Source: Euperipatoides rowelli (lineage: Eukaryota; Onychophora; Udeonychophora; Euonychophora; Peripatopsidae). Taken from it: 12,346 bases of DNA. Every line of letters starts with the position of its first letter. Within the stretch, counting starts at the first letter, position 1. The position numbers were made by a program, and so were the translations under genes. The notes below the pieces were generated by a model, which saw only the letters and a program-made list of their open reading frames with translations, had not been told where the DNA came from and did not search any database. The stretch is from assembly GCA_003024985.2 (NCBI GenBank), contig PXIH01S0044872.1. One strand, given 5' to 3'. Positions 6,901 through 12,346 of the stretch are shown in pieces.

Positions 6901-9455
6901 GAAGATTAAGCAATACACCTGTTTAGGAATCAAATACCTATTTTTATTCTAACATCTATTGCACCACGATGACCTGATGAGAAGAGGACTCTTATTCATT
7001 GCTTAACTCAGATTCTGAATTGGGACAATATTGTAAAATTTACTATGCTAGCTTTATTCCTACTAATAAATTAAACTATTTTTATATTCTATGTAAACCA
7101 CTTAATGTAATAAATATAAAAATATAGTAGGCCTATATACCAGTCCTTTATGGCGATCAACTTTACTGCATATGCCAAGTACAGTATATATTAGACCATA
7201 GGTTGTTGTCAATCCCTGAGTTTTCCCAGTTGCCAAAATAAATACTCATTCGTTTTAAGATAAACCCTGAAAATTATGTTGAAGAAAATATATATTTACG
7301 GTATATATTATAGCTGATATACAATGAATCGGAACTAATTTATCATTTTTATTAGTTGGCATATAAAAAAATTGTTAATTTTTTTGTTACGTAGAAAATA
7401 TCGCTGTTATTAAACAAACACCAGACAAAATTTGCTCTGCGCAACAGGCTAGTTAAGTTGGATGTCACCCGTAGCCCGGAAGCTCAAGCAGACCACTGTA
7501 AATGGTGGGGAATTATTTGATTTTAAATAAAATGCAGTCAATATTTACAACTATTTAGTTTTTTTTTTAATAAAAAAAATAAATAACTAGCCTACTATTA
7601 TATTTAAGTTGTTGGACGATTTTGCATAATTTAGTATATTAGTATTATGAATTAAGCAAACATTTAATCAGCCTTTAGTTTGCAATACGACACAATAAAC
7701 TTATTGAAGTCTTGCTAATAATCTATTTTTTTTCAAAAGCAACATTTCTGCAAACAATTGGAATTTACAGCAATTTAATATACAGTATGTGTATGTACTT
7801 TACTGTAAGCTTAGTGTACTGTTTGTAATTTGAAACAAAAAAAAATAGAAGACTAATGTAAAATCTTGTATATAGTGAAGCTTTATCGTTTAAGTTTAGG
7901 GTACTCCGAAATTCACTGCTTGATTAACGGCTGGGGTGATGAAAGTTGTGTAAAAATTAAAAAAAAGTTAATTTGATTAGAGTTGGGGCATATCTGGTTA
8001 TAAATGTTCAGGTTGGGATGAAGGTTTGGACTGTAAATAAAAAAATAAGACAGCTGAGCCATTGTAGTCATGTGACATTGGTGGTTTGGGGTGACATCAC
8101 ATGTCTGTCTATATTGAACCTATGGGATTGAGCAAACCTATCTTTAATAACCTTGAGCAATTATTGACCAAATTTGGTAATTTAAAGAAACATGTATAGT
8201 TTACCATTATGATAGAAATTATTCTCAAAATTGGGCATTAAAAAAAACCCCAAATAGTTAAATAATGCTGAAAAATTAAAGCTAATTTAATTTTATAATT
8301 ATGACTTTAAGACACAAACACATTCTCTAAACTAAGCATACCAATGTTTAATATATTACTTAAAAAAAAAAAAAGAAAGTTGAAGCAAAAATTAAATAGG
8401 GTCGAGGAAGGGATTTTGATATTTTTATATAGACTATGTATAATTATTCTGAAAGCTGAAGTTGGTAATTTCTGTCAAAGTTGTTCTTAATATTTTGAAT
8501 ACAGTAAACATATGGTTTATTAAAGAGCTAAAATCTATGTAATTATTAAAAAAATTGATGTTGCTTTATATAGTAATATGTTAATTTATGGTTTTATTAT
8601 CTCTTTAGGTATATAACTGCAATGTGTGGAGATGGCGCTAATGACTGTGGGGTGAGTATGTAATTATAACTACATTTATTTATTGGGAAAATTATTCATT
8701 TTTAAATGTGAGACTTGAAAAATATAAATAAAAATAAAATAAAACTCTGGCAATCAAAGTAATTCATTTATAAACTAAAGTTTATTAATAATAATAATAA
8801 GAAGAAACTAATATTTATTATTATTTATTAAACTATATAATTGGTATTTTTTCCGTGAGATGCTTTCCATTTCCGCGATATACAGATTCCAAATTAAACA
8901 AGTTTCAATTGTAGCCTACTGTACAAATTACCTATACATTTTGCTGGTCCTCAAAATTTTTTTATGATTTAGATGTTTTATTCAAGTTCCGCTTTGAGAT
9001 GGTTTTACTGTACTGATAGATTTATTTCTTATTAGTCAGCAATAATAAACACCTTGTTTGAAGAAAAAATTATTAAAAGAAATTATATAAATTGTATGGC
9101 ATTACTCACAATCATCATAAATACAGTATATTATCCATCTGCTTAAACATAGTTTTTACTGTAGAGTCTTTTGTTTTTTGTAAGCACTTCAGACTTTGCG
9201 AAACCATTTATGAAAATAATAAAAAAAAATCATTAAATGTAATTAACATTGGATGTTTGAAGCAATATTTTCATAATTTCTTTGTTTTATCCTGTTGTTA
9301 AAATAGTAGTCTATAGGTGATTTTTTTTTTTGTGTGTGTGCTTAGGCTCTGAAAGCAGCTCATGCTGGCATTTCTCTCTCAGATGCTGAAGCTTCTGTTG
9401 CTTCACCTTTCACATCCAAAGTAAATAATATAGAATGTGTACCAACATTGATTAA
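3720..9455 (+). CDS. ATP13A2/3: P5B-type ATPase (ATP13A2/ATP13A3-like), partial, five internal exons
   Basis: Five exons, 3720-3913, 4144-4251, 6482-6561, 8609-8651 and 9346-9455, join into one open frame of 535 nt (about 178 residues). All introns are GT/AG and the phases agree at each junction. Visible motifs in order are TGDN (its first part and the first base of the Gly codon come from the preceding exon), [42 protein letters not shown] and [13 protein letters not shown] and GDGxND are general P-type ATPase P-domain motifs. The ISVARDC and [13 protein letters not shown] forms are characteristic of P5B rather than P5A (ATP13A1/Spf1) pumps. Family knowledge: P5B pumps act in late endosomal and lysosomal membranes, and several export polyamines to the cytosol. 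The phosphorylated Asp, nucleotide domain and membrane segments are not in the window. I cannot tell which vertebrate paralogue is closest; invertebrates often have a single P5B gene. Confidence 0.95.
3914..4143 (+). other. Intron, 230 nt, phase 0
   Basis: It runs from GTAAGA to a TTTTTCATTCATCTTTTAG acceptor between exons 1 and 2 of the ATPase gene. It is the shortest intron here. The upstream frame stops at 3935-3937 if it is retained. Nothing else is recognised inside it. Confidence 0.93.
4144..4251 (+). CDS. ATP13A2/3: P5B ATPase exon 2 of 5 visible (HFALSGK segment)
   Basis: This exon is 108 nt, exactly 36 codons, phase 0 at both ends. The acceptor is CATCTTTTAG|GCT and the donor is AAG|GTTTGT, a weaker donor than the others in this gene because it lacks the usual A at +3 and +4. 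It encodes [20 protein letters not shown] and then [23 protein letters not shown] and the following FPDL are conserved P-domain elements of P5B pumps. Because it is in frame at both ends, skipping this exon would keep the reading frame. Its 3' splice site is duplicated exactly about 1 kb downstream, at 5122-5142. Confidence 0.93.
4252..6481 (+). other. Intron, 2230 nt, phase 0
   Basis: It runs from GTTTGT to CATTTAG between exons 2 and 3. It is AT-rich, with a C-rich tract at about 4604-4635, a G-rich tract at about 5480-5516 (GAGGGTGAGGG, GAAGGGGG), the decoy acceptor at 5122-5142 and a 9-bp inverted repeat at 6416-6436. Small open frames (5040-5222 plus, 5449-5652 minus, 5679-5891 minus) have no family signature and look like chance. 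Confidence 0.88.
5122..5142 (+). promoter_or_regulatory. Exact 21-nt copy of the exon 2 3' splice site (possible decoy acceptor)
   Basis: Positions 5122-5142 are identical to 4132-4152, which span the polypyrimidine end, the AG and the first nine coding bases of exon 2 (TTCATCTTTTAG followed by GCTTATCAA). Flanks on both sides differ, so this is not part of a longer visible duplication. If the AG at 5132-5133 were used after exon 1, the phase-0 frame would read AYQF and stop at once (TGA). Whether it is ever spliced is unknown. Confidence 0.5.
6482..6561 (+). CDS. ATP13A2/3: P5B ATPase exon 3 of 5 visible ([15 protein letters not shown])
   Basis: This exon is 80 nt with acceptor CATTTAG|GTG and donor TTGGG|GTAAGA. 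It encodes [20 protein letters not shown] followed by EAYQDLG, the highly conserved P-domain stretch that precedes the hinge. The MAPDQK lysine is the conserved P-domain lysine that helps hold the phosphoryl group in P-type ATPases. The exon starts in phase 0 and ends two bases into a Gly codon that is completed by the next exon. Codon use is AT-leaning, as in the neighbouring exons, and there is no disruption. Confidence 0.96.
6562..8608 (+). other. Intron, 2047 nt, phase 2
   Basis: It runs from GTAAGA to CTCTTTAG between exons 3 and 4. It contains repeat copy 2 (about 7903-8095). A relatively GC-rich island at about 7430-7515 (CTCTGCGCAACAGG to AAATGGTGGGG) stands out from its surroundings but carries no open frame or RNA gene I can identify. 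The rest is AT-rich with several TACAGTA/TACTGTA words. Confidence 0.9.
7903..8095 (+). repeat. Diverged interspersed repeat, copy 2
   Basis: This is the partner of the copy at about 1077-1300. It starts with ACTCCGAAAT and TTGATTAACGGCTGGGGTGA, carries GATGAAAGTTGTGT and GGACTGTAAATAAAAA, and ends near GCTGAGCC and a CATGTGACATTGGTGG block. It lies in the intron between exons 3 and 4 of the ATPase gene, in the same orientation as the first copy. The outer limits are approximate because similarity fades at both sides. Confidence 0.7.
8609..8651 (+). CDS. ATP13A2/3: P5B ATPase exon 4 of 5 visible: 43-nt micro-exon with the hinge motif
   Basis: A very short exon between acceptor TCTCTTTAG and donor GGG|GTGAGT. 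Its first base completes the Gly codon begun in the preceding exon. It then encodes [14 protein letters not shown]. The GDGAND motif holds the aspartate that binds the Mg2+ of the phosphorylation site and forms the P-domain hinge, so the exon cannot be skipped without loss of activity. Skipping 43 nt would also shift the frame. It sits between introns of 2047 and 694 nt. The acceptor is followed by GTATAT, so the exon itself begins with a GT dinucleotide. Confidence 0.95.
8652..9345 (+). other. Intron, 694 nt, phase 0
   Basis: It runs from GTGAGT to GTGTGTGTGCTTAG between exons 4 and 5. It has a short TAA microsatellite (8786-8800) and four TACTGTA/TACAGTA heptamers between 8917 and 9163. The plus-strand open frame at 9092-9301 has no recognisable features. 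Confidence 0.92.
9346..9455 (+). CDS. ATP13A2/3: P5B ATPase exon 5 of 5 visible (ALKAAHAG ... SVASPFTSK)
   Basis: The acceptor lies after a strong T-run and a TG repeat (TGTGTGTGCTTAG). The donor is ATTAA|GTAAGT, close to consensus. The exon encodes [20 protein letters not shown], then PFTSK and a further 11 residues ending VPTLI, plus two bases of the next codon. This matches the end of the P domain just before the membrane segments that follow it in the family. An internal AAA|GTAAAT at 9418-9426 resembles a donor; its use would remove the last 35 nt and change the frame. The next exon should start with the third base of a Lys or Asn codon. I do not see it before the right edge. Confidence 0.95.
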
Positions 9456-9511
9456 GTAAGTGATCATATTTAAATTCTTTATTTTTTGTTATTGATTTCT
9501 AGTCTATATAT

Positions 9512-9564
9512 TGGATGTTTTTATATAAAAAGTACTGTATGTACTTTTTACATAAAAACATCCA
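9512..9564. repeat. Near-perfect 24-bp-arm hairpin with 5-nt loop
   Basis: Arm 9512-9535 (TGGATGTTTTTATATAAAAA then GTAC) pairs with 9541-9564 with one mismatch (A:C at 9525/9551). The loop is TGTAT. It starts 57 nt after the exon 5 donor. The compact form resembles a small foldback or a palindromic MITE end. The loop is too short for a typical animal pre-miRNA, but a hairpin transcript in this sense intron is certain if the intron is transcribed. Confidence 0.85.
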
Positions 9565-9718
9565 CTGTAAATGTAAATTTGAGTTGGCCTATTCAAAATT
9601 TGTTTCTATTATTAATTCATTTCTATTCTCATTTACTATTTGTAGATGACCTTTGCCAAATAAAAGTTTATTAGACAGTGTATAGTATACATAGTATATA
9701 TACACACTATATTACGGT

Positions 9719-10201
9719 ATAATCATCGGCCTATATGAAGGCCTCCCAGTGATTTCTCTGTTAATTTCTATCTTCAGCAATTCATTTAGCACCAGATATG
9801 GTAAACGTTTTTATTTTATTCCCCCATCTGACATAGTCTTTTTTCTGGTTGTTTTTTTTTTTGTTCCTTGGAACCCAATTGAGTATTTTTGTAAACCATT
9901 TATTAACTTTCCTTCTTGCTACATGCTCTATTTCCACTTTTAATTCTTTACCCTTTCAATAATAATATAACCCTTTGTTTGTGTTCTAATTCATTCAATA
10001 TTTTTTTTTATCCTTCTGTGCTACTCCTTTCTTGAGTGGTTTGTAGTTTTTGAATAATCTTTGCATTATTGTCCAAGTTTCAGCATCATATGTCAACACT
10101 GGTATAACACACTGATCAAAAAAATTTCTTTTGAGGCATAAAGGAAATTTTCCTATTAAAATGTTATTTAATTTTCCAAGAGAACTCCAGCCCATTTTCA
10201 T
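9719..10201 (-). pseudogene. RTE C-terminal segment (thumb and tail)
   Basis: The longest open part, 10201-9995, encodes 68 residues beginning MKMGWSSLGKLNNILIGKFP and including LCLKRNFFDQCVIPVLTYDA and ETWT, a hallmark of RTE proteins downstream of the polymerase core. After its stop the similarity continues: IRTQTKGYIIIERVKN, then KWK, then GFQGTKKKTTRKKTMSDGGIK and NHWEAFI near 9745. The last piece corresponds to the conserved protein terminus. Several stops interrupt this second half. Because recognisable sequence reaches the terminus, the 3' end of the element is present rather than truncated. Confidence 0.85.
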
Positions 10202-10239
10202 TCGTCTGTTGATTTTTAGTTGTTGGTATCATCAAGTCT

Positions 10240-11220
10240 AAAGAAACATAACTTGACGTCTTCAAATATGAAATCATTCAATTTAGGTTGAACATATTTG
10301 TTGAACATCACTATTTTTTATTTTCTAGATTCATTTTCAAGTCTGTTTATTGAGCTACTTCACTTAGGCCAATGATCTGTTTTGTAAGTGTTCTGACTTC
10401 AAATAGGCGCCATTTATCTGTTGTCCAGTGCCTTCCCAATCTAGATGTCTAAAGATTCCAAATATAGCTAGAAATAACTTTTGGGAGATTGTATCACCGT
10501 GACACATTTTTTTTTTAGATCTTGTAGGTGTTTTTATATAGTCTTACTGTAGATGTTACCTTTTATAATAGCTGATCAAATGAATATTATATATGTTAAG
10601 GCGTCCAAAACAAATTGGGTGTATATTAAACCAAAAGTTTTTTATTCGTCAAAAAGTCCTATGTAAAGGAAAGCTCATATTCATTGCATTTTCCAATGAT
10701 TTTTCATGCTACTTGCATGCGGTCCATGGTGTTAAATCCACTCATGAAAACAGATCCTTTTATTTGAGCTTCATCTAATTATATTTTGCAATCTGTTTGT
10801 CAGAACTTTGGGCAAAATTTTATATATGATTGGTAACAAATCAATAGGTACTGTATGTAATTTTTAAGATCTTTATCATCTTTCTTGTATAACAATATTA
10901 CAACAGCATTACTCCAATTGATATATTTCCTAGTTTTAAACACATGCTGGAAAATTTGAGCTAGTGTTTTTTTTTTTTTATTGTTGACTTCTTCAGGTGC
11001 CTTTCAGGTGTTTAAGATATGCTTCCCTTCTTTGGTATATCCAATGCATCAATCATTGTGTAATCAAAATCATTTTTGCTTGTTTTAGAGCTTACTCCTT
11101 AATTGTAGAATCATTTGAACCATCTTGATAGAGTGTCTTATAAAAATTTTAAACTCTTTGGACAATATGTTCTCTACTTTAATAATGGCACCATCTTTTT
11201 GCTTGATTGCAGTTATGTGA
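10240..11220 (-). pseudogene. RTE reverse transcriptase domain, broken; FADD box lost
   Basis: In order on the minus strand: HITAIKQKDGAIIKVE (about 11215-11165), WSNAVVILLYKKDDKDLKNY (about 10917-10858), a PIIYKILPKVLTNRLQ-like run across a frame change (10847-10780), FMSGFNTMDRMQVA (10751-10708) and GDTISQKLFLAIFG, then LDWEGTGQQINGAYL (10498-10400). VMFNKYVQPK follows near 10290. These correspond to successive reverse transcriptase motifs including the QGDTISPKLF box. Just after INGAYL, where the catalytic F/YADD aspartates should be (about 10395-10370), the sequence reads like LTKQIIGLSE with no Asp pair. The copy therefore could not be catalytic even if its frame were intact. Confidence 0.88.
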
Positions 11221-11227
11221 TTTTCCC

Positions 11228-11540
11228 CTATTTTAGTTTACTTTTCTTCAAATTTTTATTTTTGTCAATTTTCTTGATCAAATAATAGTTAAATGCTTGC
11301 AAGTTCTCTGTAATACTTCTTGGTAATTTTTTAGGTTTTGAATTTTCATTGTTTTTCATTTCACATTGATTTTTCACTGGATTTTTAGTCTCTTGTGCTA
11401 GTTTATCATCAGGTTTGATACATTTCAGAGCATATAAGATCATTTCTTTGATGATAAAGTTGATTTCTTCTAATTCTTGCATTTCTTTCTGCTTATCTAG
11501 CAATGTGCTGAATCTGTTATTGATTTCTGAGAAACGCTAG
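11228..11540 (-). pseudogene. RTE linker between endonuclease and reverse transcriptase
   Basis: A minus-strand open stretch starts before 11503 as NNRFSTLLDKQKEMQELEEI and continues through a helix-forming, Lys-rich segment (DDKLAQETKNPVKNQCEMKN) to a stop near 11228. Its position, the NRFSxL start and the KLxQETKxxxKxxxEMKN pattern match the inter-domain linker of RTE proteins. It is the longest uninterrupted frame in the element. It is not expected to be an independent gene. I see no start signal or host-gene features. Confidence 0.65.
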
Positions 11541-11632
11541 TTTATGTTTCCTAAGTTTTTTCAGATCACTTGACCAAAACTTAATGTTGACACGTTTAAC
11601 TCTTTCAATTGCTGCATTAGAATGGTATGGCA

Positions 11633-12300
11633 CTTTACTAGCATGTGATCACTACCTGTGTTGAACAGTTGACTGAGATGTCTTGCACACTATATTCTTC
11701 TGGTTAACAAGTATGTATTGAATTTCATTCTTCACTTCATTTGGTCTTCTCCCTGTTCATTTCCTATTATTAGGTGCCTTTATGAAAAATTAATTCATGC
11801 TGAACATAGTCTCTGAAGATTCCACCATTCTGTCACATCTATCATTTCGTGAACCATGGCAGAATCTTACACTGAATTCTTATATTTTTGCTGTGTTCCT
11901 ACTTTGGCATTGAAGTCACCCATACTAATTTTGTAACAAGACTTAACAGTATGATACCTTTAATTCTCTGACAAATCTGCACATCTTTGCAAAATTATTC
12001 TACTTATTCATGTGAAAGGCTTAGAGATGGTTGTATATTTGGATTATCTGAATCTTATGTGTTTGTTAGTATAATTACAATCTTGCTATTCTAACTTTAA
12101 AAAGGTATTCTTTAATCTCTTGTGGATATTGAAGCAACATTATTCATTCAAGCTGATGTATTCCCTCAATAGTAGATATTTTCTGTCTCTCTATTTTTAT
12201 TTATTCTTTCCCTATGCATTTAATTTCACTTAGTCCTACATTCCTTACTTAATTTTACTCAGTTCTATTATAACAACCCTGTACATGGACCTCCTAAAGA
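11633..12300 (-). pseudogene. RTE endonuclease domain, broken
   Basis: Fragments on the minus strand match the exonuclease-endonuclease-phosphatase fold of RTE proteins in order. They are VGLSEIKCIGKE (about 12230-12195), IQIIQIYNHL with an Asn-rich follow-on (12060-12001), MGDFNAKVGTQ (from 11923 down), RRPNEVKNEIQYILVNQK (11750-11698) and FNTGSDHMLVK (11665-11633). GDFN and the SDH histidine are catalytic motifs of this endonuclease family and are preserved. The first part before about 12060 is badly eroded, and at least four stops or frame changes separate the fragments. Role in the live element: nicking target DNA to prime reverse transcription. Confidence 0.85.
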
Positions 12301-12333
12301 GATACATGTCCAGCTTCTTATATGTTCAGACTC

Positions 12334-12346
12334 CAACAACAACAAC
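12334..12346. repeat. (CAA)n / (TTG)n microsatellite at the right edge
   Basis: Four full CAA units plus one base reach the window end, and the true length is unknown. On the minus strand this reads GTTGTTGTTGTTG immediately before the presumed 5' part of the RTE element. Confidence 0.6.

Larger units (their letters stand above)
9456..12346 (+). other. Intron downstream of exon 5, running off the window (phase 2)
   Basis: It starts with GTAAGT and no matching acceptor plus next P5B exon (a conserved EGRAALxTSF-type sequence is expected from family knowledge) is visible. At least 2.9 kb long, it carries the hairpin at 9512-9564 and the antisense RTE element from about 9719 onward. The stretch 9565-9718 holds AT-rich sequence including a TATA/TACAC-rich partial inverted repeat at 9678-9711. 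Confidence 0.85.
9719..12346 (-). mobile_element. Decayed RTE-clade LINE retrotransposon, antisense to the host gene
   Basis: Reading the minus strand from the right edge leftward gives the order expected for RTE elements. An apurinic-type endonuclease is first (GLSEIK near 12220, IQIIQIY near 12040, MGDFNAKVG at 11923-11897, KNEIQYIL near 11720, GSDHMLVK near 11650). A Lys/Glu-rich linker follows (11540-11228), then a reverse transcriptase (about 11220-10240) and a C-terminal segment with FDQCVIPVLTY and a terminal HWEAFI near 9745. Many stops and frame changes interrupt it, so it is an old dead copy. The recognisable domains cover about 2.6 kb, near the usual length of an RTE protein frame (about 3 kb). 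Its 5' end may lie just beyond the edge. The 3' end is probably between 9660 and 9720. No target-site duplication was recognised. Confidence 0.92.

Noticed and set aside
7436-7500. tRNA-like or SINE-head candidate in the GC-richer island
   Set aside because: Only a 5-bp terminal stem (GGCTA/TAGCC) is visible. No cloverleaf or clear A and B boxes could be supported.
9749-9943. 64-residue plus-strand open frame rich in Phe
   Set aside because: It is the antisense shadow of the RTE C-terminal segment, which explains the sequence better.
10593-10778. 61-residue plus-strand open frame
   Set aside because: It is the antisense of the RTE reverse transcriptase domain; the minus-strand reading carries the recognisable motifs.

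Overview
The window is strongly AT-rich animal nuclear DNA. It has spliced coding exons with canonical GT/AG introns, long low-complexity introns and a decayed RTE-type LINE retrotransposon. The mix of a P5B-type ATPase gene, an RTE element and short interspersed repeats suggests an invertebrate. The RTE copy resembles those common in arthropods, but species cannot be fixed from this window.

The only host gene I can support lies on the plus strand. Five consecutive exons (3720-3913, 4144-4251, 6482-6561, 8609-8651, 9346-9455) encode part of the cytoplasmic catalytic region of a P5B P-type ATPase (ATP13A2/ATP13A3 family; polyamine transporters of late endosomes and lysosomes). They run from the TGDN motif in the P domain through the GDGAND hinge motif to just before the next membrane segments. 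Splice phases agree at every junction, giving a continuous frame of 535 nt. Earlier exons (nucleotide-binding domain, phosphorylation site) and later exons (C-terminal membrane segments) are outside the window.

Layout: 1-3719 is intron upstream of the first visible exon. It holds one copy of a diverged interspersed repeat (about 1077-1300), a short inverted-repeat pair (1500-1880) and two abutting perfect palindromes (2499-2586 and 2590-2661), the strangest structure here. From 3720 to 9455 the five exons alternate with introns of 230, 2230, 2047 and 694 nt. The second of these introns contains an exact 21-nt copy of the 3' splice site of the second exon. The third carries the second copy of the interspersed repeat. 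From 9456 to the right edge is another long intron. It contains a near-perfect hairpin (9512-9564) and, on the minus strand from about 9719 to the right edge, an old, broken RTE element with recognisable endonuclease, linker, reverse transcriptase and C-terminal segments.

I found no RNA gene, CRISPR array, promoter or intact second protein gene. The most interesting signals are structural: the tandem perfect palindromes, the duplicated splice acceptor that would lead to an in-frame stop, the short hairpin after the last exon, and an apparent excess of the heptamer TACTGTA/TACAGTA.
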